From an uncultured Caryophanales bacterium (GTDB lineage Bacteria; Bacillota_I; Bacilli_A; RF39; UBA660), in contig CAJLIR010000024.1 of NCBI GenBank assembly GCA_905206805.1, positions 1 to 18,514 of the forward strand: a stretch of DNA of 18,514 nt, read 5' to 3'. Of this stretch, positions 1-7,205 are shown piece by piece; position 1 is the first letter of the stretch; each line of letters begins with the position of its first letter. The notes under the pieces were generated by a model, which was not told where the DNA came from, made no database searches, and saw nothing but the letters and a program-made list of their open reading frames with translations. Both the position numbers and the translations under genes were made by a program.

Positions 1-1292
1 AAATTAAATAATTCCATATATTCATTGGTATTTAATTTTTTTATTTGATAATTTTCTAAATCATCTGTTACTTCAAGTATATTTTTATTATTAAGATTAT
101 TTTCTATTGTATTTAGTGTAATGAGAAATGTTTTTTTACTTTCAATATATTCTTTTATATACTGTTCTAAGTCTTTTCTATAATTATAATCAGTTGAATT
201 ATTTATATTATATATAATTGTATTAATGATATTTTTATGCTCAGAATAGGTAAAATATTTTTTATTAGTAATATTATTATGTTCTAATTTGTCTTTAATT
301 TTATCTAATAATTCCTTTTTTCTAATTTCATCGATATAGGTATTGGTTATAATTTTTTTTATATATTTAACATTCTTTTTATATGAATTTTTTAATTCAG
401 TTAAATTTATTGGTGTGTTATAAATAATTAAATCATTAATTACATAATTACTCACTGAATCTATTGATAAATCCGAATGAGAAATTGAATTAATTATATT
501 AAATAAACTTGAATTTAGATTAATATTAAAGTGTTTTGTTTCATTAGTATTTTGTATTCGTTCACAAATTTTATTTAAGTCTATTTGAACAATATTTTCA
601 GAAACTATAATGGTATCTAATTTTGGACAATTATGAAATTCATAATATTTGATATAAGTTATATTATTAGTAATATTGATTGATTGTAGCATTGAACAGT
701 TGCTAAATGCCAAAAATCCAATTTCAGTTATATTATTTGGTAGATTAATTGACTGTAGGTTTGTGCAGTTCAAAAAAGCTTCAGATTCAATTATAGTTAT
801 ACTGTCCGGCAAGTTAATCGATTGTAAGTTTGTGCAGTCCTTAAAAGTCCTACGTCTAATTTGAGTTACACTATCTGGAATGGTAATAGATTGTAAATTT
901 GTACAGACTTCAAAAGTACTACATCCAATTTCGGTTAGATTATTTGGTAAATTGATTGATTGTAAGTTTGTGCAGTTCAAAAAAGCATAATCTTCAATTA
1001 TAGTTATATTATCTGGTAAGTTAATTGACTTTAAATTTGTACAGTTCCAAAAAGATTCTTTTCCAATTTTAGTTACATTATCTGGAATATTAATTGATTG
1101 TAAATTTGAGCAGTTACGGAATGCCCCAGATCCAATTTCAGTTACACTATCTGGAATAATAATTTTTTTTAGGCTTTGGCATCTTTCAAAAGCATGGCTC
1201 TCAATTTTAGTTATATTATTTGGGATATTAACTGTACCATTTATTATATCTTTATCAGTTACTTTAATAAGCTTATTATTTTTAATTTCCAT
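1..1292 (-). CDS. BspA-type leucine-rich-repeat protein, C-terminus beyond window
   Basis: Reading the minus strand from ATG at 1292-1290 gives at least 430 residues with no stop before the left edge, so the gene is partial. The N-terminus is MEIKNNKLIKVTDKD with no signal peptide or membrane segment, suggesting a cytosolic protein. Residues 24-230 are nine LRR_5/BspA-type units of exactly 23 residues (consensus NCTNLQSINLPDNITEIG..AF), with the motif cysteine at residues 38, 61, 84, 107, 130, 153, 176, 199 and 222. Residues 240-430 are Asn/Lys-rich and look alpha-helical, with no family I recognise. A GAGGAAGG ribosome site lies at 1306-1299 and a good promoter further upstream. LRR_5 proteins usually bind other proteins; no partner is visible. 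It diverges from lepA. Confidence 0.85.
   Translation of the reverse strand, partial: MEIKNNKLIKVTDKDIINGTVNIPNNITKIESHAFERCQSLKKIIIPDSVTEIGSGAFRNCSNLQSINIPDNVTKIGKESFWNCTNLKSINLPDNITIIEDYAFLNCTNLQSINLPNNLTEIGCSTFEVCTNLQSITIPDSVTQIRRRTFKDCTNLQSINLPDSITIIESEAFLNCTNLQSINLPNNITEIGFLAFSNCSMLQSINITNNITYIKYYEFHNCPKLDTIIVSENIVQIDLNKICERIQNTNETKHFNINLNSSLFNIINSISHSDLSIDSVSNYVINDLIIYNTPINLTELKNSYKKNVKYIKKIITNTYIDEIRKKELLDKIKDKLEHNNITNKKYFTYSEHKNIINTIIYNINNSTDYNYRKDLEQYIKEYIESKKTFLITLNTIENNLNNKNILEVTDDLENYQIKKLNTNEYMELFN
603..1223 (-). repeat. Nine tandem 69-bp units encoding the LRR array
   Basis: These are 69-bp direct repeats, each coding one 23-residue LRR unit with no insertions or deletions between units. 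Several copies share long near-identical stretches such as AACTGCACAAACTTACAATC, so the array could expand or contract by recombination without breaking the frame. This is protein-coding repetition and not a CRISPR array: there are no unique spacers. Confidence 0.8.
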
Positions 1293-1322
1293 AAAATACC
1301 TTCCTCATAAATGCTGTTTCAT

Positions 1323-1351
1323 ATAATATCATACTAGCTAATAATTATCAA
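1323..1351 (-). promoter_or_regulatory. Promoter for the minus-strand LRR gene
   Basis: On the minus strand, TTGATA (1351-1346) is followed after 17 bp by TATTAT (1328-1323). The -10 carries an extended TGA (TGATATTAT). The predicted transcription start is near 1316, giving a leader of about 25 nt that contains the GAGGAAGG ribosome site. Confidence 0.65.
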
Positions 1352-1400
1352 TATTAATATTTAAAATGCATAGAAAATAATAGATTAAACATTGTTTTTT

Positions 1401-1409
1401 TGATATAAT
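1401..1409 (+). promoter_or_regulatory. Extended -10 promoter for lepA
   Basis: TGATATAAT is a perfect extended -10 element. No convincing -35 lies 16-18 bp upstream, which extended -10 promoters tolerate. Transcription would start near 1416, only about 10 nt before the preferred lepA ATG at 1427, so the leader would be just long enough to hold the GGTG ribosome site at 1417-1420. Confidence 0.55.
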
Positions 1410-1426
1410 TATTAATGGTGAATTAC

Positions 1427-3226
1427 ATGAAAATAGAAAACATTAGAAATTTTTCCATAATTGCGCATATTGATCATGGTAAAAGTACACTTGCAGATAG
1501 AATACTAGAACTTACTGGCGCTGTTAGTGAAAGAGAAAAACAAGATCAATTGTTAGATAATATGGAGCTTGAAAGAGAACGTGGAATTACAATAAAACTT
1601 AATGCGGTTCAATTAAAATATAATTATAAGGGCGAAGATTTTATTTTGCACTTAATAGATACTCCAGGTCATGTTGATTTTACTTATGAGGTCAGTAGAA
1701 GCTTAGCAGCTTGTGAGGGAGCAATTTTAGTAGTTGACGCTGCTCAAGGAATTGAAGCTCAAACTTTAGCAAATTTATATCTTGCCTTAGAACATAATTT
1801 AACTATTATTCCTGTTATAAATAAAATAGATTTGCCTAATGCAGATCCTGATAGAGTAAAAAGAGAACTTATGGATACTTTAGGATTCGATGAAGATGAA
1901 TTTATTTTAACGAGTGCTAAAAACGGTATTGGAATAAAAGAATTAGTTGACGCTATTATAGAACGTATTCCATCTCCAAAGGAAGTCGACAATAAACATT
2001 TGCAGGCTTTAATTTTTGATAGTTGTTACGATCCATATAGAGGTATTGTAACTTTAGTTAGAATTGTAAATGGTAGTGTTAAAGTAGGAGATAAAATAAA
2101 AATGATGGCAACAGGTGCTACTTATGATGTTGTAGAACTTGGTGTACATACTCCAAAAGAAATAAAAAAGAATAAGTTAGAAGCTGGAGAAGTTGGATTT
2201 ATTTGTGCTTCAATTAAAAGTATTAGTGATGTTAAAGTAGGCGATACAATAACTCTTGATAATAATCCAGCTACCCATGTATTACCTGGTTATAAACCTA
2301 TGAAACCGATGGTTTTTTGCGGATTATATCCAATTGAATCATCGCGTTATCCAGAACTTAGAGAGGCATTAGAAAAATTAAAACTTAATGATGCATCACT
2401 AGAGTTTGAACCAGAAACATCTAAAGCATTAGGTTTTGGATTTAGATGTGGATTTTTAGGACTTTTACATATGGATGTTATTGAAACTAGAATTGAAAGA
2501 GAATTTAATATTGACTTAATCGCAACAAGTCCATCAGTTATTTATGAAATTGAGCTTACAGATGGAAGTGTTATTTCTATTGATTCTCCAGTTAAAATGC
2601 CCGAAAGACAGAGAATAGCTAAAATATCAGAACCATATATTAGAACTAATATATTTGTACCAAGTAATTATATAGGTCCTATTATGGAATTGTGTCAGGA
2701 TAAAAGAGGAAATTATATTTCTATGGAATATATTGACAAAACAAGAGTTAATATTCATTATGAAATACCATTATCTGAAATTGTGTATGATTTTTTTGAC
2801 AAATTAAAATCAACTACTAAGGGATATGCATCATTTGATTATGAATTAATTGGTTATAAACCAAGCGATTTAGTAAAAATGGATATTTTATTAAATGGCG
2901 AAATTGTTGATGCATTAAGTGTTATAGTTCATAAGGATTTTGCTTATAAAAGAGGTAAATCAATTGTAGAAAATTTAAGAAAATTAATACCACGTCAACA
3001 ATTTGAAGTACCAATTCAAGCTTGTCTAGGTAATAAGGCAATAGCTCGTGAGACTGTTAAAGCAGTAAGAAAAGATGTTTTAGCAAAATGTTATGGTGGG
3101 GATGTATCAAGAAAAAGGAAGTTACTTGAAAAGCAAAAAGAAGGTAAAAAACGTATGAAAATGGTTGGTAGTGTAGAAATACCGCAAGAAGCCTTCCTAG
3201 CTGTTTTAAGTATGGATGAGGAATAG
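1427..3226 (+). CDS. lepA: Elongation factor 4 (LepA), ribosome back-translocating GTPase
   Basis: LepA/EF4 is a translational GTPase that acts on the ribosome. It is full length at 599 residues. G motifs are clear: G1 AHIDHGKST, G2 in ERERGITIK, G3 DTPGHVDF, G4 NKIDLP and G5 SAK, followed by the LepA-type EF-G-like domains and the basic C-terminal domain (GDVSRKRKLLEKQKEGKKRM). An in-frame ATG at 1415 would add MVNY, but it sits at the predicted transcription start. ATG 1427 gives the usual LepA beginning (MKIENIRNFSIIAHIDHGKS) and has GGTG six bases upstream. The next gene starts 1 bp after the stop, with its ribosome site inside lepA. Confidence 0.97.
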   Translation: MKIENIRNFSIIAHIDHGKSTLADRILELTGAVSEREKQDQLLDNMELERERGITIKLNAVQLKYNYKGEDFILHLIDTPGHVDFTYEVSRSLAACEGAILVVDAAQGIEAQTLANLYLALEHNLTIIPVINKIDLPNADPDRVKRELMDTLGFDEDEFILTSAKNGIGIKELVDAIIERIPSPKEVDNKHLQALIFDSCYDPYRGIVTLVRIVNGSVKVGDKIKMMATGATYDVVELGVHTPKEIKKNKLEAGEVGFICASIKSISDVKVGDTITLDNNPATHVLPGYKPMKPMVFCGLYPIESSRYPELREALEKLKLNDASLEFEPETSKALGFGFRCGFLGLLHMDVIETRIEREFNIDLIATSPSVIYEIELTDGSVISIDSPVKMPERQRIAKISEPYIRTNIFVPSNYIGPIMELCQDKRGNYISMEYIDKTRVNIHYEIPLSEIVYDFFDKLKSTTKGYASFDYELIGYKPSDLVKMDILLNGEIVDALSVIVHKDFAYKRGKSIVENLRKLIPRQQFEVPIQACLGNKAIARETVKAVRKDVLAKCYGGDVSRKRKLLEKQKEGKKRMKMVGSVEIPQEAFLAVLSMDEE

Positions 3227-3227
3227 T

Positions 3228-3812
3228 ATGAAAGATAAAGAAAAAAAGATATGTATTACAGTAAAAGCGTTTTTAGAACACCCAAATTCTACTAATGAAG
3301 AATTAGCAAAATTAACAGGTTTTTCTTCTTCAAGTATTCAAAGATATTTAAATGATCCAGTAATAAAAGAACTTTTTAATGATGAAACATTTAGTAAAAT
3401 AAAAGAATTACTTTCTAATAATATTAAAGATGCTAGAAGGAAGGGTGGAATTAATTCATTTCAAAATAATGAGCCTATTAAAGATGATGCTGGATATTTT
3501 ATTGGTAATAGAAAATCGAGTCAAACTAATAGACTAGAAAGTAAATGTAATGATATATTGATTTTTGCTAATATTTTCCTAAAAAATCCTAATTTATCAT
3601 TAGAACAAATTGCCGATTTTTATAACAATTATTATTCTGATAAATCAAGAAAAGTTACTAGAGATTATGTTTATGATTGTCTAAGTAAAAAAACATCTTA
3701 TAGTTTGTTAGCAGATAATTTGTATGAGGTTATTTCAAGTCAATTAGAAGAAAGAAGAATATTGGGTAATAAAAATGGTGCAACAGAAACCAACAATAAA
3801 CGACAAAAATAG
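3228..3812 (+). CDS. Double helix-turn-helix protein resembling two SpoIIID units
   Basis: This 194-residue protein has two similar halves. Residues 8-78 contain FLEHPN, a helix-turn-helix-like stretch (EELAKLTGFSSSSIQRYL) and then KIKELLSNNIKDARRKGGINS. Residues 109-185 contain FLKNPN, EQIADFYNNYY, TRDYVYDCL and then LYEVISSQLEERRILGNKNG. Each half follows the order of the sporulation regulator SpoIIID: helix-turn-helix, helix, then an R.RGG-like basic tail. SpoIIID itself is about 90 residues with one such unit, so this looks like an internal duplication. The match is by eye, and a generic HTH regulator remains possible. ATG 3228 is chosen for its GAGGAA site at 3218-3223; an earlier ATG at 3216 has none. 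It is probably co-transcribed with lepA. Confidence 0.6.
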   Translation: MKDKEKKICITVKAFLEHPNSTNEELAKLTGFSSSSIQRYLNDPVIKELFNDETFSKIKELLSNNIKDARRKGGINSFQNNEPIKDDAGYFIGNRKSSQTNRLESKCNDILIFANIFLKNPNLSLEQIADFYNNYYSDKSRKVTRDYVYDCLSKKTSYSLLADNLYEVISSQLEERRILGNKNGATETNNKRQK

Positions 3813-3813
3813 T

Positions 3814-3843
3814 AAAAAGAGTAGATTATTCTATTCTTTTTTT
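3814..3843 (+). terminator. Rho-independent terminator after the lepA operon
   Basis: AAAAAGAGTAGA (3814-3825), loop TTAT, then TCTATTCTTTTTTT (3830-3843). The stem pairs over at least nine positions with one G-T wobble and runs into a T tract. It separates the lepA/HTH transcript from the radical SAM cassette. Confidence 0.75.
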
Positions 3844-3844
3844 G

Positions 3845-3856
3845 TATAATTATAAT
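3845..3856 (+). promoter_or_regulatory. Promoter-like tandem TATAAT for the radical SAM operon
   Basis: Two adjacent perfect -10 hexamers, TATAAT at 3845-3850 and 3851-3856, follow the terminator directly. No good -35 is visible because its place is taken by the terminator hairpin. The leader would be about 35 nt and unusually G-rich (3863-3880). Confidence 0.5.
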
Positions 3857-3896
3857 AGTATTGAGGGGAGGAGTCTGGGGTATACTCGGAAAATTT

Positions 3897-5048
3897 ATGA
3901 ATGAAGAAATAAAAAAATTTTTAATAGTTATGTCTATTGTTGTATCTATTTTATCACCAACTTTATTGTATTTTATTATAATTTTTTGGATAATATTTGC
4001 GCCATTATTTAAAAGCAATAATATAACTACAAAAAAAACAACATCTAAGAAAAAATTAAAAAGTGTTTTATTTAATAAAACGAGTGATTTAGAATTTGCT
4101 GATACTTTAGGTGGAGCGAGTGATGATGACCTTCTTGATTTAATAATTGAAGATGAGTTAAAAAAAATTAACATTGATAAAAAATATAATTTAAATAATA
4201 TTTTTAAGAAAAAGTTGATTGCGACAATTATATTTTCATTTATTAATTTTGTATTTTTAGCTAGCATATTTTTTCATTTTCCATTCTACAAATATATACT
4301 AGAAATAATAAATATTATTGTTTATATTCATTTTATGAGAAAATTCAATATAGTTAATTATTTAAAAAAGGAAATAAAATCTAGACCTACAGAAAATATA
4401 TCTTATATAATTTCTAGTATGGTAACAGGTAATATTTGTTACATTAATAATGTTTTAGTTTCATTTGTTTTAATTTCTTTTTCATTTGTAATAGCTTGCT
4501 TTACATTTTATAATCCTCATATTTTATACGAGAAAGTGGATGGTGGATATTATGTAAGATTTTATACAGCAGGAATTACAAATTATGAAACAGTTACAAT
4601 TCCTGAAACTTATAAAGATGAATCTGTTATTGGTATTAGAGGAAATGTATTTAAAGATATGATTTTTTTGAAAGAAGTAAGTTTACCTGAAACAATTGAA
4701 GTTATTAGGGGTTCTGCTTTTAAAAATTGTAGTTCATTAGAAAAAATTAATTTACCTAATAAAATAACAGAAATTAAAGGAAATACATTTGAAGGGTGTT
4801 CTTCATTAAAACGCATTAATATACCGGATAGTGTTACTAGAATTGGTGGTCATGCTTTTTATGGCAATTATTCTTTATCAAGTGTTTCAATTAGTAAAAA
4901 CAGTAAATTAAGTGAAATTGGTTCTTCTGCATTTAGAAGATGTAGTTCCCTAAAAACAATAACAATTCCTAAAAATACGAGTGTTAATGAGCGTGCATTT
5001 AAGGAAAGTCCAACAGTAGTTAATAGATATGGTGGAATTTATGAATAA
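3897..5048 (+). CDS. Membrane-anchored LRR (BspA-type) protein
   Basis: This 383-residue protein has a hydrophobic N-terminal region (7-36, one or two spans broken near S20-P21), a Lys/Thr linker, an acidic patch (SDDDLLDLIIEDE, about 75-87) and further membrane segments near 106-125, 130-147 and 183-204. Residues 205-383 form a soluble C-terminal domain with about five LRR_5-type units (AFKNCSSLEKINLPNKITEI). Topology is not determined. ATG 3897 is chosen because the hydrophobic segment follows at once; an in-frame TTG at 3861 has no upstream ribosome site. The gene overlaps the radical SAM gene by 8 bp, so the two are likely translationally coupled. Its function is not recognised; a receptor, scaffold or transport role is inference. 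Confidence 0.8.
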   Translation: MNEEIKKFLIVMSIVVSILSPTLLYFIIIFWIIFAPLFKSNNITTKKTTSKKKLKSVLFNKTSDLEFADTLGGASDDDLLDLIIEDELKKINIDKKYNLNNIFKKKLIATIIFSFINFVFLASIFFHFPFYKYILEIINIIVYIHFMRKFNIVNYLKKEIKSRPTENISYIISSMVTGNICYINNVLVSFVLISFSFVIACFTFYNPHILYEKVDGGYYVRFYTAGITNYETVTIPETYKDESVIGIRGNVFKDMIFLKEVSLPETIEVIRGSAFKNCSSLEKINLPNKITEIKGNTFEGCSSLKRINIPDSVTRIGGHAFYGNYSLSSVSISKNSKLSEIGSSAFRRCSSLKTITIPKNTSVNERAFKESPTVVNRYGGIYE

Positions 5049-6789
5049 TTATAAATTCATACATTTATTATATGTGCCTACGATGGCTTGCAATATGGCA
5101 TGTAAGTATTGTTATTTAGAAGATAATACAAAAGATAATTGGTCAAATTATAAACCAGTTGATACTTTAAAATACGCTATTAAAAAATTTAATGATGCTA
5201 ATGTAATTCCTTTTAATATATCACTTCATGGAGGCGAAGTAACAGTTTTAAGCAAAGATGATTTTCATGATTTGATAGAATATATAAGTAATTATTATGA
5301 TTTAAATAAAAAAATTATAACAGATAATGGTTTTAAACTAGGAAGTCCACATATAAAAACAAATTTGTACAATTTAAGTAAACATATTGATACAATAAAA
5401 GAGTTTAATGTATCAATTAGTGGAAGTCTTGATTTACCTTTTTTACTTCATGATAAATTTAGAGTAACAAAGGATAATAAAAGTACTTTCGATAAAATAT
5501 TAGAAAATATTAATTTATTAAAAGATATACCAAATAATAAAAAAGTTTCTGCAACAATATTTAAAGAACATTATAATTATATTGATGATATTATTAAAGA
5601 TATAAAATATCTCCACAAAAATACTTGTTTAGATATGAATGATTTTAATTTTATGATTGGTTTTGATTATAATTCTAATGGACTTTTAACACCTTTAAGT
5701 GAAGATGAACAACTTGATTTTTTTAAAAAAATGCACTCCTTTTTTGATGGTACAGATTTGGATGCTGGAGTTAATGGTGCTTGGTTTAATGAATTTGGAC
5801 CAGAGTATTGTACTAATTGTGATAATTGTGGTGAAAAATTTTTCTTGTTAGAGAAAAATGGTGATATTTATTCTTGTGTTAGAGGTCAAAAAAATAAGGA
5901 TTATTATTTTGGAAATATATATAAAGATAGTGTGGAAACTATTTTAAATAATGCAGTCACAAAAATGTTTAAAAATCATAATCAATTATCTTTTAATGAA
6001 GAATGTGCAAACTGTGAATATTTGTATCTATGTAAAACTGGTTGTCCTTTTGTTAAAAATGTATACAAATCTAATAAATCATATACTTGTAAATTACAGA
6101 AAGCCTTATATAAAAGAAGAAATTATGAATTATTAGAAAAACCTGATGAATTTAGATATTATTATGTATCTAAAATGCATCCTGAATTATTAGAAAAATA
6201 TATACCACAAAATAATTCATATAATTCCTATCCAAGTTTAGAAGAAATAATAAAAAATGACTCAAATTTAAAATATATATATGATTCTAATTCTTTTATT
6301 TTATCAGTTGATGGTGAAAAATATAATTTAGAATCACAAATATTAAGAAAAACACGAGAAATAATTTATTTCGGAGATGAGTCAAACATAAAAATATATG
6401 TGAAGTCTTGTGTTATGGATTCTTTAAGTGAATATCCATCTAATAATTCACTTTATATGATGGTTTTAAGTGGTGATTTAATTAAGTATGGTGATGAGGG
6501 AAGAATAAAACAGGCACATATTATGTCCCATCAAATTTATAAAGGTGTATTAGAAAAAAATGAGTCAGATATAGATGAATATTTCTGTTTTGATATTTCA
6601 AATATTTTAAAAGAATACAGCGATTATTATTCTAAAACTAATCCTAACAACTTATTTTTTACTACAACCGCATTAAGAGAATATCATTATTTAAAACAAA
6701 AAAATAATGCATATTATCATATACAGGCTATAAATTTACCGTTTCAAAATATAGAATTTTATTATGTTAAGGAGGAAGATTATGTTTAA
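5041..6789 (+). CDS. Radical SAM/SPASM peptide-modifying enzyme
   Basis: This 582-residue protein has the radical SAM cluster C17-x3-C21-x2-C24 (ACNMACKYCY) and the SAM-binding HGGE motif at 63-66. A full SPASM signature follows: C263-x10-G-x4-C279, then C322-x2-C325-x5-C331-x3-C335, then C350. C257 and C260 lie just before. SPASM enzymes such as anSME, PqqE and AlbA carry two extra 4Fe-4S clusters and mostly modify peptides or proteins. Residues 353-582 extend well past the SPASM fold and match no domain I recognise. ATG 5041 has GGTGG at 5031-5035; an upstream ATG at 5029 is not needed. It overlaps the LRR gene before it and the small gene after it by 8 bp each. The likely substrate is the adjacent 138-residue protein (inference); the bond formed cannot be deduced. 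Confidence 0.9.
   Translation: MNNYKFIHLLYVPTMACNMACKYCYLEDNTKDNWSNYKPVDTLKYAIKKFNDANVIPFNISLHGGEVTVLSKDDFHDLIEYISNYYDLNKKIITDNGFKLGSPHIKTNLYNLSKHIDTIKEFNVSISGSLDLPFLLHDKFRVTKDNKSTFDKILENINLLKDIPNNKKVSATIFKEHYNYIDDIIKDIKYLHKNTCLDMNDFNFMIGFDYNSNGLLTPLSEDEQLDFFKKMHSFFDGTDLDAGVNGAWFNEFGPEYCTNCDNCGEKFFLLEKNGDIYSCVRGQKNKDYYFGNIYKDSVETILNNAVTKMFKNHNQLSFNEECANCEYLYLCKTGCPFVKNVYKSNKSYTCKLQKALYKRRNYELLEKPDEFRYYYVSKMHPELLEKYIPQNNSYNSYPSLEEIIKNDSNLKYIYDSNSFILSVDGEKYNLESQILRKTREIIYFGDESNIKIYVKSCVMDSLSEYPSNNSLYMMVLSGDLIKYGDEGRIKQAHIMSHQIYKGVLEKNESDIDEYFCFDISNILKEYSDYYSKTNPNNLFFTTTALREYHYLKQKNNAYYHIQAINLPFQNIEFYYVKEEDYV
6769..6775 (+). promoter_or_regulatory. Consensus ribosome-binding site of the small gene
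   Basis: AAGGAGG lies six bases before ATG 6782, inside the end of the radical SAM gene. It is the closest match to consensus in the window; neighbouring genes mostly use GGTG- or GGTGAT-type sites. This would suit a product needed in excess of its modifying enzyme. Confidence 0.75.
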
Positions 6790-7198
6790 TGAGAAACCTA
6801 AAACTTATAATGAATTAATTCTTATAAAAAAATGTTGTGAGTTAAAAAAATATTATAATATTTCAATGGATTTATTAGAAGAAATATATAAATTTTTGAG
6901 TGAAAATCAAACAAATAGTATATCAATTACAACAATAAATAATACTCTTATTTTTTATGAAATTATTAATCAAAATATGGGGGTAAAAGATGCGCTTAAT
7001 AATACCAACAGTTCAAAATCTACAGTGTTAACCCCAATTGACGCTAATATTCATAATAAAATTGATATGATATCTATAAAAAATAATTCTATAACTATAG
7101 TTCCACATTATGTACCATCTTCATCAAGTGGTGGATGGAGTTCTGGTGGCGGATCATCTAATAATAACAATAACAACAATAACAACAATAATAATTAG
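6782..7198 (+). CDS. Small protein with Gly/Ser/Trp and poly-Asn tail, candidate modified-peptide precursor
   Basis: This 138-residue protein is of no recognised family. Residues 1-110 look like a folded or helical leader: charged and hydrophobic helices to about 65, with C18 and C19 the only cysteines, then a Ser/Thr/Asn-rich segment. The tail (111-138) is VPSSSSGGWSSGGGSS followed by twelve asparagines. The single tryptophan is W119, within W-S-S. A leader-plus-low-complexity-tail layout directly after a SPASM enzyme fits a precursor of a modified peptide, but there is no GG protease site or known precursor signature. At 138 residues it is long for such precursors. It could instead be a structural partner of the membrane protein downstream. 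It overlaps the enzyme gene by 8 bp and ends 7 bp before the next gene. Confidence 0.75.
   Translation: MFNEKPKTYNELILIKKCCELKKYYNISMDLLEEIYKFLSENQTNSISITTINNTLIFYEIINQNMGVKDALNNTNSSKSTVLTPIDANIHNKIDMISIKNNSITIVPHYVPSSSSGGWSSGGGSSNNNNNNNNNNNN
7160..7195 (+). repeat. (AAY)12 trinucleotide tract encoding Asn12
   Basis: Twelve consecutive AAT or AAC codons end the small gene immediately before its TAG. AAT and AAC are mixed, which reduces slippage compared with a pure repeat and hints at selection for asparagine. Copy-number changes would alter tail length without shifting frame. Confidence 0.9.
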
Positions 7199-7205
7199 GT
7201 GAAAT

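Noticed and set aside
676..864. Plus-strand frame opposite the LRR array
   Set aside because: It mirrors the 69-bp repeats of the minus-strand gene and has no ribosome site or promoter.
603..1223. Direct repeats that could suggest a CRISPR array
   Set aside because: The 69-bp period keeps one reading frame and encodes LRR units; there are no unique spacers.
1759..1992. Open frame on the minus strand inside lepA
   Set aside because: It lies entirely within a conserved gene and its translation looks like an antisense shadow.
3740..4267. Minus-strand frame of 175 residues across the terminator and the anchored LRR gene
   Set aside because: Low-complexity Ile/Leu/Phe sequence opposite AT-rich coding DNA, with the plus-strand gene well supported.
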